From: Fibrobacterota bacterium
Lineage (GTDB): Bacteria > Fibrobacterota > Fibrobacteria > UBA5070
Length of the DNA: 64,000 nucleotides
Assembly: GCA_016715065.1 (NCBI GenBank)
Contig: JADKBN010000010.1
Span: 310,001 to 374,000, forward strand
Direction: 5' to 3'
The notes beneath the pieces were generated by a model, which worked only from the letters and a program-made list of their open reading frames with translations, made no database searches and was not told where the DNA came from. Positions 36,047 through 45,532 of the stretch are shown here, one piece after another. A program made the position numbers and the translations under genes. Each line of letters begins with the position of its first letter. Position 1 is the first letter of the stretch.

Positions 36047-36077
36047 AGACCCCGGATGGCGAGAGCCACCGGGGTCT
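36047..36077 (+). terminator. Strong hairpin between tRNA-Ser and gltX
   Basis: AGACCCCGG pairs with CCGGGGTCT, and an inner TGGC/GCCA adds to the stem around a GAGA loop. It lies seven bases after the tRNA and 23 bases before the gltX start. It may terminate the tRNA transcript, or act as a leader structure of gltX; no T tract follows. Confidence 0.6.
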
Positions 36078-36099
36078 CTTCGTTCCACGGAGAATTCCT

Positions 36100-37548
36100 A
36101 TGACCGTTCGCGTCCGTTTCGCTCCGTCTCCCACCGGATACCTCCATGTCGGCGGAGCCCGTTCGGCTTTGTTCAATTGGCTGTTCGCCCGCAAGATGGG
36201 TGGGAAATTCCTCCTGCGCATCGAAGACACGGACCAGTCCCGCTACAACGAAACTGCCTTGCACGACCTGATCCGCGACCTCAAGTGGCTCGGTTTGAAC
36301 TGGGACGAAGGTCCGGAAGTGGGCGGTCCCCACGAGCCCTACTACCAGAGCCAACGCCTGGACCTGTACAAGCGCCATGCCGACGAGCTGATCGCCAAAG
36401 GCTCCGCCTACCGCTGCTTCTGCACTTCCGAGCGGCTTGATGCCCTGCGCGCCCGCCAGGAAGAAAACAAGATGCCTCCGGGTTACGACCGCCATTGCCG
36501 CGACGTGGATCCCGAAGAATCGAATCGTCGCGCCGCAGCAGGCGAGGTGCACGTGGTGCGCTTGCGCACACCGATGTCCGGCAAGACCGTGTTCACCGAC
36601 CTTATCCGCGGAGAGATCGAGTACCAGAACCACGTCCTGGATGACCTGGTCCTTTTGAAAACCGATGGGTTTCCCACCTACCACTTGGCCAATGTGGTCG
36701 ACGACCACGACATGCAAATCACCCACGTGCTGCGCGGCGACGAGTGGATTCCCTCCACGCCCCGCCACGTGCTCTTGTACCAAGCCTTCGGATGGACTCC
36801 TCCCGTGTTTTGCCACCTGCCGGTGATCTTGGCTCCCGGGGGCGGAAAACTTTCCAAGCGTAAAGGCGCCGCCTCGGTGGGGGACTTTCGCGACAAGGGC
36901 TACTTGCCCCACGCTCTGTTCAATTTCCTTGCCCTTCTGGGTTGGAGCCCGGGCGATGATCGGGAAAAGATGACCCTCCAGGAACTGGTGGAGAGTTTCT
37001 CGCTGGAGCGCATCATGCCCAAGTCGGCGGCATTCGATGAAATCAAATTGGAATGGCTCAACGGGCAATACCTGATCGATACCCCGGTAGACAGTCTTCT
37101 GGACGAAGTCCGGCGGATCCTGGAGTTGCGCGGATACGCCGCTGAGCTCGCCGCCCAGCCCTCCATGCTTCGCAAGCATGTGTCGCTCTTGAAGGACCGC
37201 TCCAAACGCATCGACGAGATCGTGGATACCGGCCTCTATTTCTGGAGAGACCCCGACACATACGACGAAAAAGCCGTTGCCAAGTACTGGAAGGCGGAGA
37301 CTCCCGAGCGCATGCGCGTGTTGTGCGCCCAACTGCAAACTGTTACCTGGGATCACGCCTCTCTCGAGGCATGTTATAGGGCTCTGACGGAAACCCTTGG
37401 GATCAAATTCGCCGATCTGATCCACCCCACCCGGTTGGCAGTTTCAGGTCTATCCTACGGTCCGGGACTCTTCGAACTGTTGGAAGCCCTGGATCGCAAA
37501 ATGGTGATCGACCGCATCCATCGCGCGCTGGAGCGGCTTGGCGGCTAA
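36100..37548 (+). CDS. gltX: Glutamate--tRNA ligase
   Basis: 482 aa class I synthetase charging tRNA-Glu. The HIGH signature appears as HVGG (residues 16-19, in FAPSPTGYLHVGGARSALFN) and KMSKS as KLSKR (250-254). Zinc-site-like region YRCFCTS at about 104-110, then anticodon-binding helices in the C-terminal third. GGAG seven to eight bases before ATG 36100 sets the start. Length is usual for the family. Whether the enzyme is discriminating or also acts on tRNA-Gln cannot be told here. Confidence 0.96.
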   Translation: MTVRVRFAPSPTGYLHVGGARSALFNWLFARKMGGKFLLRIEDTDQSRYNETALHDLIRDLKWLGLNWDEGPEVGGPHEPYYQSQRLDLYKRHADELIAKGSAYRCFCTSERLDALRARQEENKMPPGYDRHCRDVDPEESNRRAAAGEVHVVRLRTPMSGKTVFTDLIRGEIEYQNHVLDDLVLLKTDGFPTYHLANVVDDHDMQITHVLRGDEWIPSTPRHVLLYQAFGWTPPVFCHLPVILAPGGGKLSKRKGAASVGDFRDKGYLPHALFNFLALLGWSPGDDREKMTLQELVESFSLERIMPKSAAFDEIKLEWLNGQYLIDTPVDSLLDEVRRILELRGYAAELAAQPSMLRKHVSLLKDRSKRIDEIVDTGLYFWRDPDTYDEKAVAKYWKAETPERMRVLCAQLQTVTWDHASLEACYRALTETLGIKFADLIHPTRLAVSGLSYGPGLFELLEALDRKMVIDRIHRALERLGG

Positions 37549-37633
37549 AAGCTCGCGAAACCTCCCCGCAAGCTCTTTTCCTAACTTCCGATTTGTGAGC
37601 GCAAGCAAAGGACCGTTTTCCGGGAGCGACGAA

Positions 37634-39182
37634 ATGGAATTCGTCGCGCCAGAGAACCTGGGGATGATCCAGGTCCTTCGCGACATGCGCGTTCTGACCA
37701 TGAACCGCTGGGCGGCGCGGTTGTTTTCGGTGGATGCCGAAGATTGGATCGGGAGGATGGTCACCGATCTGGGTGGCGATCTCCTGGAGGCCGGACCCCT
37801 GGCCGACCTGGCCGACCACATCGGAAGTCCGCTGGGCTTTTCCGAGTGGGAACGGGAGCTTCCCGGCGATCCGCCCCATGTGATCCATGTGCGGGCGGTG
37901 GTGCAAGGCGACGGCTACAGCATCCTCATCGAAGACATCACCGAGCGCCGGGCGCTGGAAAGCCGTTCCAAGGCGATCGTGGCCAGCTCCAAGGACGGCA
38001 TGGTGGTGGTGGACGAACACGGCGTGATCGTCTGGCCCAACGGCCGGTTCGGGCAATTGTTCGGATTGCATTGGCGACAGTTCAAGGGCATGCGGTTCCA
38101 GATGGCGATGGACCTGGTGAGCGAATGCTTCGCCAACCGCTCGGAGCTGGTCCGCTTCGTGCGCCAGGCCGACCGCAGTCCGGAAGCCCACTGCGAGGAG
38201 ATTCTCGAGGTCACCTGGCCCGAGCGGATCGTGCTGCAGGTCAATTCCCGTCCCATCTCCTCCGAGCGGGGCCGCAACATCGGACGGGTGTGGACCTTCG
38301 CCGACATCACGCGATTCAAGGACATGGAGCTCGAGCTGCGCGACTACGCGAGCCTGCTGGAGAGCCGGGTCAAGGAACGCACGGTGGAGCTGGAAACCCG
38401 CAATTCCGAGCTGGAAACCGCCAGACAGAAACTGGAAAAAGCCCAGCGCGCCTTCGAAGACGAACTTGACATGGCCAAGCAGGTCCAGGATGGCCTGCTG
38501 CCCGAACATCTCCCCGACATCCCCGGCTGGAAGCTGCACGCAGAGTACATGCCCACGGGCAAGGTGGGCGGCGACTTCTTCGATGTGGTCCCGCTGGACG
38601 ATGAACGGATCTTCGTGGTCATGGCGGACGTCGCCGGACACGGCGTGCCGGCGGCGCTGGTCACCGCCATGGCCAAGATGGCCTTCATGCGCTTCGTGCG
38701 CTCCGGCGAGGTCTCCGTTTCCGAGATCCTGCGCCAGGTGAACGCCGAGATCTTCCGGGCCGTGCGCACCGACCACTACATGACCGTCTATGGCGATCAT
38801 CGAGCTGCGCACAGGACTGGTGCGCCACTGTCGAGCCTGCCACCCGTATCCCTTTCTGGTCAGGTCTTCCACCGGCGCCGTGGAGCGGATCACGCAGCGC
38901 GGCGGGTTCTTCGTGGGCATGTTCGAGAATGCGGTCTATGTGGAAGAAGAAATCCGCATCCATCCCGGCGACATGCTGTTTTTGTACACCGACGGCCTGC
39001 ACGAAAGCATGGACGCCGCGGGCCGGCAGTTCGGGCTCCAACGCCTGGAATCGTCCATCTTGTCCAGTTGGATGGACGGACCTGGACCGGCCATCAACAA
39101 CGCCCTGGCCCAACGCGAAGGACACGCGATGGGACGGGCCCCCAACGACGACATCACCGTGCTCGCCTTGCAGAGGTTGTGA
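37634..39182 (+). pseudogene. PAS-containing SpoIIE/PP2C-type phosphatase, frameshifted
   Basis: N-terminal PAS-like region ending SILIEDITERRALE, a second PAS (GMVVVDEHGVIVWPNGRFGQ ... RVWTFADITRFKD), a coiled coil (about residues 235-280) and a SpoIIE phosphatase domain (LDMAKQVQDGLLPEHLPDIP, GGDFFDVVPL, VVMADVAGHGVPAALVTAMA). The frame breaks at 38788-38792: after DHYMTVY the protein continues in another frame as MAIIELRTGLVRHCRACHPY ... GDMLFLYTDGLHE ... APNDDITVLAL. Adding AT would give TVYMAIIEL, so a two-base loss is likely. ATG 37634 follows GGGAG. It would act on anti-sigma antagonist pathways. Confidence 0.8.
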
Positions 39183-39228
39183 ACCACAACCCCGCCAGGC
39201 CGGCACTCACAAAACCAGGAGAAGCACC

Positions 39229-40206
39229 ATGAAGATCACCGTCGCCGGAGGCGCAGGATACATCGGAAGCCACGTGGCCAGGCGCCTGGTGGAAGCCGGA
39301 CACGAAGTCGTGATCTACGACAACCTCTCCACCGGCAACCGGTCTTCCGTCCCTGCCGAGGCCACCTTCGTGCACGGAGATGTTTCCGATCCGCTCGCCT
39401 CGCGCAAGGTTCTGGCAGGCTCAGACGCACTGATCTATCTGGCCGCGTGGAAGGCGGCGGGCGAAAGCATGACAGATCCTGTCAAGTATTCGCGCAACAA
39501 CCTCCAGGCCACCTTGTCGTTTTTGGATGCCGCGCACGATGCCGGCGTCAAGTACGTGGTGTTCAGTTCGTCCGCCGCCGTTTTCGGTGAACCCAAATAC
39601 CTGCCCATCGACGAGGACCACCCCAAGGACCCTACCAACTACTACGGCTTCACCAAGTTGGAAATCGAACGTGTTTTGGCCTGGTACGATCGCCTGCTGG
39701 GCCTGAAGTCCGCTTGCCTGCGGTATTTCAATGCCGCCGGATACGATCCTGCCGGCCGGATCACGGGCCTGGAGCGCAATCCCGCCAACCTGATCCCGGT
39801 GGTGATGGAAGCCGCCTGCGGTGTGCGCGCCAAGGTCCAGATCTTCGGAAACGACTACGACACCCACGACGGCACCGGCGTACGCGACTACATCCATGTG
39901 ACGGATCTTGCTGAGGCCCACCTGATGGCTTTGGAGTACATGGAAAAGGGCGGGAAGTCCTTTGTCGTGAACCTCGGGACCGGCAAGGGCCTGAGCGTCC
40001 TGGACGTGGTCAACTCCGCCGCCAAGTTCAGCGGGCGCGACGTGCCCTACCAGATCGTCGGACGTCGCGAAGGCGACCCGGCGGCGCTTTGGGCCTCCGG
40101 CGAGAAGGCCAAGGAGCTTCTGGGCTGGGTACCACGCCACTCGGACGTGGACACGATCGTTTCCACCACCTGGGCCGCGTACAAAGCAAACGGATTGGTC
40201 CGCTAG
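39229..40206 (+). CDS. galE: UDP-glucose 4-epimerase
   Basis: 325 aa extended SDR. The NAD-binding GGAGYIGSHVARRL at residues 7-20, the catalytic Ser-x-Tyr-Lys triad as SSSAAVFGE ... YYGFTKLE, and the GalE-type TGVRDYIHVTDLAEAHLMAL with RYFNAAGYDPAG. Interconverts UDP-glucose and UDP-galactose, feeding the polysaccharide locus. AGGAGAAGCACC precedes the ATG. It stands 46 bases after the phosphatase gene. The possible alternatives are UDP-GlcNAc 4-epimerases of the same family. Confidence 0.92.
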   Translation: MKITVAGGAGYIGSHVARRLVEAGHEVVIYDNLSTGNRSSVPAEATFVHGDVSDPLASRKVLAGSDALIYLAAWKAAGESMTDPVKYSRNNLQATLSFLDAAHDAGVKYVVFSSSAAVFGEPKYLPIDEDHPKDPTNYYGFTKLEIERVLAWYDRLLGLKSACLRYFNAAGYDPAGRITGLERNPANLIPVVMEAACGVRAKVQIFGNDYDTHDGTGVRDYIHVTDLAEAHLMALEYMEKGGKSFVVNLGTGKGLSVLDVVNSAAKFSGRDVPYQIVGRREGDPAALWASGEKAKELLGWVPRHSDVDTIVSTTWAAYKANGLVR

Positions 40207-40285
40207 AACAACCGGGGCTGGGGGAGGCTGTACTAGCTTTCCAAGCCAGCCCTCCCATCGGTATCCAAGCGTTACAGGAGCCTCC

Positions 40286-40924
40286 GTGCGACGCCTTCCC
40301 GTCTACATCGTGCTCGACACCTCCGGTTCCATGCATGGAGAGCCGATCGAGGCTGTGCGGCAGGGGATGCAGGTTCTGGTAGAAAACCTCCGCCAGGACC
40401 CGTACGCCTTGGAAACCGCCTGGATTTCCGTGATCACCTTCTCGGAGGAGGCCCAGCAGGTCCTGCCTCTGACGGAACTTGTCAACTTCCAGCCGCCGGT
40501 ACTGGACGTGGGCGGACGGACGTCGCTCGGGGCCGCGCTGGAGCTTCTGGCCGATCGGATGGAATCCGAGGTCCACAAGGCATCGGGAAAAAAGCGCGGC
40601 GACTGGAAGCCCATGGTCTTTCTGATGAGCGATGGCGTGCCCACCGACGACTTCGAGCGCGGGATCGAACGGATCAAGCTCGCCGAGGCGGGTGTGGTGG
40701 TCTGCTGCGCCGCCGGACCCCAGGCGAGCACGGAAGTCCTGGGGCGTATTTCGGAAAACGTCGTCAAGCTGGACGCCGCCGATTTCCCGTACATCAAGGC
40801 TTTCTTCAAGTGGGTGAGCTCCTCCATCTCCAGTTGCAGCCGGAGAGTGGATACCCAGGCCAAGGAAACGATCGGCCTTTCCGATCTGCCGCCCCCGCCC
40901 TCGGAATGGGGGGCATCCAAATGA
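40286..40924 (+). CDS. terY: TerY-like von Willebrand factor A protein 1
   Basis: 212 aa VWA domain. The MIDAS motif DTSGS is at residues 11-15 (RRLPVYIVLDTSGSMHGEPI), the second metal Thr in GGRTSLGAAL and the third Asp in MVFLMSDGVPTDD. The C-terminal tail is Pro-rich. A GTG start follows AGGAG. First gene of a stress cluster TerY-TerY-TerY-PP2C-kinase-TerD-TerD. In the family, TerY works with a phosphatase and kinase (TerY-P triad) in a cytoplasmic response to metals or other stress. Confidence 0.92.
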   Translation: MRRLPVYIVLDTSGSMHGEPIEAVRQGMQVLVENLRQDPYALETAWISVITFSEEAQQVLPLTELVNFQPPVLDVGGRTSLGAALELLADRMESEVHKASGKKRGDWKPMVFLMSDGVPTDDFERGIERIKLAEAGVVVCCAAGPQASTEVLGRISENVVKLDAADFPYIKAFFKWVSSSISSCSRRVDTQAKETIGLSDLPPPPSEWGASK

Positions 40925-40982
40925 CCGTCTGCCAAAAATCGACCACTCCGCAACCAAACCCCCAATTCCCAAAGAGGACACC

Positions 40983-41621
40983 ATGAGCGGCCGCCGCCTT
41001 CCGGTATACCTTCTCCTAGACACCTCCGGCTCCATGAACGGCGAGCCGATCGAATCGGTTCGCGTGGGCCTGGAATCCCTTCTTTCCAGCCTCAGACAAA
41101 ATCCGTACGCCCTGGAAAGCGTGCACCTGTGCATCGTGACCTTCGACCTGGATGTGAAGGTGGTGATGCCCCTCACGCACCTGGCGGAAGTGCGCTTGCC
41201 GGAAATCCGCTGCCCGGCATCCGGCGCCACCATGATCGGTGCCGGTTTGGAAAAGATCCTGGAGCTGGTCAAGGCCGATTCCCGTCCCTCGGCGCCGGAC
41301 GCCAAGGGCGATTGGCGACCTCTGTTGTTTGTCATGACCGATGGCAAACCCTCCGACACCGCCGCCTGGCTGGATGCCGCGCCACGTATCCGCTCGGCCG
41401 GTTTCGCTTCGGTGATCGCTTGCGCCGCCGGCATCAAGGCGGATCCGCAATCGCTTCGCATCCTGACGGATACCGTCGTGTCGCTGGACACCATGGACAG
41501 CTCCACCTTCGCGAGCTTCTTCACGTGGGTGTCGGCGGCCGTCACCAGCGGCAGCTCCAGCGCGGGCTCCGCCGCACCCGCCCTTCCTCCTCCTCCCCCG
41601 GAAATCAACCTCGTCCTCTAG
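40983..41621 (+). CDS. TerY-like von Willebrand factor A protein 2
   Basis: 212 aa, a paralog of the preceding gene: RRLPVYLLLDTSGSMNGEPI with MIDAS DTSGS (residues 13-17), SGATMIGAGLEKIL, LLFVMTDGKPSD. The tail is Ser/Ala/Pro-rich and ends PALPPPPPEINLVL. AAAGAGGACACC precedes the ATG. It likely forms a complex with the other TerY proteins or with the phosphatase/kinase encoded downstream; ligand unknown. Confidence 0.9.
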   Translation: MSGRRLPVYLLLDTSGSMNGEPIESVRVGLESLLSSLRQNPYALESVHLCIVTFDLDVKVVMPLTHLAEVRLPEIRCPASGATMIGAGLEKILELVKADSRPSAPDAKGDWRPLLFVMTDGKPSDTAAWLDAAPRIRSAGFASVIACAAGIKADPQSLRILTDTVVSLDTMDSSTFASFFTWVSAAVTSGSSSAGSAAPALPPPPPEINLVL

Positions 41622-41640
41622 ACCTGCAGGAATTCCCGCC

Positions 41641-42699
41641 ATGCGCAGACTGCCCATTTTCCTTTTGCTCGACGTGTCCGAGTCCATGGTGGGGGAAAGC
41701 CTCCGCCAGATGCAGACCGGACTGGACGCGCTCATCACCACCCTCCGCCAGGACCCGTACGCCTTGGAAACGGTCCATCTGTCCGTGATCGGCTTCGCGG
41801 GCAGGGCGCGCACCCTCACCCCTTTGGTGGATCTGGCCGCCTTCAATGCGCCCAAACTGCCCATCGGATCCGGCACCAGCCTGGGCGCCGCGCTGGAACA
41901 CCTGATGGCGAGTCTGGACCGGGAAGTGCAATCCGGTTCGGCCAGCCAGAAAGGCGATTGGCGTCCCATCGTGTTTCTGGTCACCGATGGCCGCCCCACC
42001 GACGACGTGGAAGCCTCCTTGGCCCGCTGGAAGGCCAAGTACGAGTCGCGTGCGAGCCTGGTGGCCATCGGGGTGGGAACCTCGGTGCCTCTGGAAACCC
42101 TCGGTCGCCTAACAGAAAACGTCTTCCACCTCAAGGGTCGCACCGAAAAGGACTTCAAGACGTTCATTTCCTGGATCAGCCAGTCCATCTCGTCCCAGAC
42201 GCGAAGCATCGGGTTGGGCAAGGAGGGAGCCGTGGTTCCCTTCCGCCCCATGGACGGGATCGTCCAACTGGGCAAAGACACCTCGGTGTCGGCCTACCCG
42301 CGCGCCGACGAGGACCTGGTGATCGTTCCGGGCCGCTGCGGCCGCACCCGCTTGCCCTACCTGATCCGCTACGAAAAGCCCCAGACCGTGGACGATTTCC
42401 TGCAGGCCGCCTGGAACGGCGATTCCTGGAATCTCGTGGGCGCCTACCCGCTGGACATGTCGTACTTCGAGTGGTCGGAAGCGCCGCGCGGACCGGGATT
42501 CCAAGTCAATTCCGGCCGGCTTCGCGGCACGCCACCTTGCCCGCACTGCAAAGGATCGGACGCGTTCGTCGGATGTGGTTGCGGACAGATCAGCTGCATG
42601 AACGAAGGCGACGAAACGGTCACCTGTCCCACTTGCGGATCCACCGGCGAAGTGCGCATGGTGGAAGGCGGATTCAGCGTGGGCAGGGCTTTGGGATGA
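41641..42699 (+). CDS. TerY-like VWA protein with C-terminal zinc-binding domain
   Basis: 352 aa. VWA domain with MIDAS DVSES (residues 11-15), GSGTSLGAALEHLM and IVFLVTDGRPTDD. After residue about 215 follows a TerY_C-type domain ending in Cys-rich knuckles CPHCKGSDAFVGCGCGQISC and CPTCG, which should bind zinc. The stop overlaps the PP2C start (ATGA), so the phosphatase is translationally coupled. This is the TerY of the classical TerY-P triad, the two shorter paralogs being extra copies. Confidence 0.92.
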   Translation: MRRLPIFLLLDVSESMVGESLRQMQTGLDALITTLRQDPYALETVHLSVIGFAGRARTLTPLVDLAAFNAPKLPIGSGTSLGAALEHLMASLDREVQSGSASQKGDWRPIVFLVTDGRPTDDVEASLARWKAKYESRASLVAIGVGTSVPLETLGRLTENVFHLKGRTEKDFKTFISWISQSISSQTRSIGLGKEGAVVPFRPMDGIVQLGKDTSVSAYPRADEDLVIVPGRCGRTRLPYLIRYEKPQTVDDFLQAAWNGDSWNLVGAYPLDMSYFEWSEAPRGPGFQVNSGRLRGTPPCPHCKGSDAFVGCGCGQISCMNEGDETVTCPTCGSTGEVRMVEGGFSVGRALG

Positions 42700-43964
42700 T
42701 GCAAATCCCGCGCGATCCCTTTGCGAAGCCACCGCCACCTCCGGATCCGGAGCCTACGGACCATTTGCCCGTGCGTTTTCCCAATGCGCGTCAAGGCGAC
42801 GCTTACGAACAACCTTTCCCGGAACCCGATGGCGCCGGATGGGTCCTGTATCGGTGGGAAGCAATTCCTGCCTCCTGCGGTTTGCACCTGGATCCGCGCC
42901 GCATGGTGGTGTTCGGCACTCCAGCGGAATCCGGCGAGTGCAAGGTGGTCGCCGCGTTTCGCGATCCGACCAATGGGCAGGAGCGCGAGCGCGTGGCGTG
43001 TGTGTACGTGAACGCGGATCCGCGGTCGCTCTGGAAGAACACGCCTTCGTCGCCGGATACGCCTTTTTGGAAGCCGGATGTCCTGGCGTCCCGCCTGGAT
43101 GGCGCCAACGCCACGCTGGTGGCGGCGCGCAGGCGCGGACGTTCGCACGCCCACGTGGGATCTTGCTGCGACGACGATTTCCATCTGGCCACCGTGGGGG
43201 ATTGGGCCATCGCGATCGTAGCCGATGGCGCAGGCAGCGCGAAAGCCTCCCGTCTTGGTTCGCATCTGGCCGTGGAGGCCGCGGGAGCGTTTCTCACCCA
43301 GGCGTTGGGCGGCCTGGAAGGCGCCGCGCTCACCAATGCGGGCCGGATCCTCGCGGATGCGCCGACAGACCCGACCTCGGCCCGAAATGCCGTGATGCGT
43401 GGTTTGTGGACCACCGTGGGTGCCGCCGCGCACGAGGCCATGAAGGCCCTCGATGCGGCCAGGGCCACCCACAACGTGGAGTTGCAGGATTTGTCCACCA
43501 CTCTGCTGGTGTCCATCGCGCGCCCGGTCGGCGAACGTTGGCTCGTGGGTGCGTACTGGGTGGGGGACGGCGCCTTGGCGGTGCTTTCGAACAATCCCGA
43601 CGAGGTCGCGTTGCTGGGCGAAGTGGACAGCGGCGAATATTCCGGGCAGACCGTGTTCCTGGATCCCTCCCAGCTGGACGCCCCGGCACTGGGCAAGCGG
43701 CTCTGCTACGCCCTGGTGGATCATCTCGAGGCGGTGTTCCTGTTGACCGACGGGGTCTCCGATCCGCGTTTCGATTCCGAAGACAAGATGGCCCAGACCG
43801 GCGAGTGGACCGCGCTGTGGCAGGAATTGACAACCCTCATGGGGGATCCGGAAACGGAGATCCTCGCCCACGAGAAGCTTTTGGCGTGGCTGGATTTCTG
43901 GTCGCCGGGAAACCACGACGACAGGACCATCGCGTTGGTGATTCCGGCAAAGCAGGGAGCATAG
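42696..43964 (+). CDS. PP2C-family protein phosphatase of the TerY-P triad
   Basis: 422 aa. A Pro-rich N-terminus, an Ig-like (He_PIG-type) domain with LHLDPRRMVVFGTPAESGEC (residues about 60-90), then a PP2C domain: AIAIVADGAGSAKASRLGSH (metal Asp), DLSTTLLVSI, AVFLLTDGVSDPRF and NHDDRTIALVI with the terminal metal Asp. It would dephosphorylate the product of the kinase gene that follows two bases after its stop. ATG 42696 overlaps the TerY stop. GC-rich. Confidence 0.9.
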   Translation: MMQIPRDPFAKPPPPPDPEPTDHLPVRFPNARQGDAYEQPFPEPDGAGWVLYRWEAIPASCGLHLDPRRMVVFGTPAESGECKVVAAFRDPTNGQERERVACVYVNADPRSLWKNTPSSPDTPFWKPDVLASRLDGANATLVAARRRGRSHAHVGSCCDDDFHLATVGDWAIAIVADGAGSAKASRLGSHLAVEAAGAFLTQALGGLEGAALTNAGRILADAPTDPTSARNAVMRGLWTTVGAAAHEAMKALDAARATHNVELQDLSTTLLVSIARPVGERWLVGAYWVGDGALAVLSNNPDEVALLGEVDSGEYSGQTVFLDPSQLDAPALGKRLCYALVDHLEAVFLLTDGVSDPRFDSEDKMAQTGEWTALWQELTTLMGDPETEILAHEKLLAWLDFWSPGNHDDRTIALVIPAKQGA

Positions 43965-43965
43965 G

Positions 43966-45465
43966 ATGACAGAAGTTGTTCGCATCAAGGCGCTGGACGG
44001 CACCCTGGTGGAATTCGAAAACGAAGTGCGCGCCAGCGGCGGCATGAAGGACGTGTATTTCTCGCCGGATCGCCGGACCGTGGTGGCCTTCTTCCGGGGC
44101 CAAAGCGACCAGGCCACCCGCGAGCGCATCGAGGTGATCACGGGAGCCTACCGCGAGAAGATCTTCGGACAGGAAGGCGGGGACTACCTCAAGGGCCTGT
44201 TCCGTTGGCCCACCGCCATGGTGGAATGGAACGGTCGGCTGGGCATGGTCATTCCCTTCTACGACTCCAACTACTTCTTCGAGCACGGATCCAAGAATGG
44301 AGACATGCTGGGGATCAAGGGCAAGGAGAAGGACGGAAAATGGTTCGCGTCCGCCTCCAACCGCGCCAGGTTCCTCGATTCGCGCGAACTGGGCGATTGG
44401 CGCACCCATCTGCAGGTGTGCCTGCTGGTTTCCCGGGCGGTGCGTCGCATGCATGCTGCGGGTCTGGCCCACTCGGATCTATCCTACAAGAACGTGCTGA
44501 TCGATCCCACCTCTGGCCGTGCTTGCCTGATCGACATCGATGGTCTGGTGGTGCCGGGCAAGTTCCCTCCCGAAGTGGTGGGAACACCCGATTTCATCGC
44601 GCCGGAGGTGGTGGCCACGGCCAATCTGGATCGCACCAATCCCGCGCGCAAGCTGCCCTCGCGCAGCACCGACCAGCACGCATTGGCGGTGCTGGTGTAC
44701 ATGTACCTGTTCTACCGCCACCCTCTGCGCGGCGACAAGATCCACGACGTGGACCCGATGGTCGACGAAGAACTCGCGATGGGATCCAAGGCCTTGTGGG
44801 TGGAAAACCCCACCGACACCTCCAACCGGATCGATCCCACCAAGGCCCGCACCGCGGAACTGCCCTGGAAAGACACCACGCGCATTCCGCACACCATCGC
44901 AGGTCCGTATCTGTCCGCGTTGTTCACCAGGGCCTTCGTGCAGGGGCTTTCCGACCCCACCGCGCGTCCCACGGCGGACGAATGGGAAACGGCTCTGGTG
45001 CGCACCATGGATCTGCTGCAACCTTGCCGCAATCCCTCCTGCGAGCAGAAGTGGTTTGTCTTCGACAACACCGTGGAGCCCAAGTGCCCGTTCTGCGGGA
45101 CCCCCTTCCACGGGATGCTGCCCGTACTGAATCTGTATTCCTCTTCCGTGGAAGGCAGTTTCCGTCCCGACGACCAGCGCCTGATGGTCTATTCGGGCCA
45201 ATCCCTGTTTCCGTGGCACGCCAACCGCAACCTGGTTCCCAACGAGAAGCTCCGCGCCGAATTCAAGAAACGCGTCGGGTACTTCCTGTTCCACGAAGAA
45301 GCCTGGTACCTGGTCAACGAAGCTCTCCCGGAGCTGTTCGACGCCAAGACCAAGACCGCGATCCCGGTGGGCGGTCGCGTGGAACTGGTCGATGGCGGAC
45401 AGATTCTGTTGTCCAAGGAGAACGGCGGCCGCCTCGTCGTGGTCCAACTCGTCCATTCCACATGA
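43966..45465 (+). CDS. Protein kinase of the TerY-P triad with zinc ribbon
   Basis: 499 aa. A kinase-like domain: GGMKDVYFSPDRRTVVAFF as the Gly-loop region, the catalytic loop AHSDLSYKNVLID (His169-Ser-Asp171, Asn176) in place of HRD, and DIDGLVV (190-196) in place of DFG. A C-terminal zinc ribbon follows (CRNPSCEQKWFVF ... CPFCGTPF, about residues 343-375), then a beta-rich tail. Such kinases partner TerY and PP2C. The substitution of Arg by Ser in the HRD triad may make it phosphorylation-independent. Confidence 0.9.
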   Translation: MTEVVRIKALDGTLVEFENEVRASGGMKDVYFSPDRRTVVAFFRGQSDQATRERIEVITGAYREKIFGQEGGDYLKGLFRWPTAMVEWNGRLGMVIPFYDSNYFFEHGSKNGDMLGIKGKEKDGKWFASASNRARFLDSRELGDWRTHLQVCLLVSRAVRRMHAAGLAHSDLSYKNVLIDPTSGRACLIDIDGLVVPGKFPPEVVGTPDFIAPEVVATANLDRTNPARKLPSRSTDQHALAVLVYMYLFYRHPLRGDKIHDVDPMVDEELAMGSKALWVENPTDTSNRIDPTKARTAELPWKDTTRIPHTIAGPYLSALFTRAFVQGLSDPTARPTADEWETALVRTMDLLQPCRNPSCEQKWFVFDNTVEPKCPFCGTPFHGMLPVLNLYSSSVEGSFRPDDQRLMVYSGQSLFPWHANRNLVPNEKLRAEFKKRVGYFLFHEEAWYLVNEALPELFDAKTKTAIPVGGRVELVDGGQILLSKENGGRLVVVQLVHST

Positions 45466-45532
45466 CCCCCCATCGACCGAAGGCTTCCACCTGCGGTCGG
45501 CACTTCACCAACGATAAAGAAGGATTCCTCAC

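Noticed and set aside
37403..38920. 505-codon minus-strand frame
   Set aside because: Antisense shadow of gltX and the PAS-SpoIIE gene, whose domains are unmistakable on the plus strand.
42444..44141. 565-codon minus-strand frame opposite the PP2C gene
   Set aside because: Antisense shadow; the PP2C motifs are on the plus strand.
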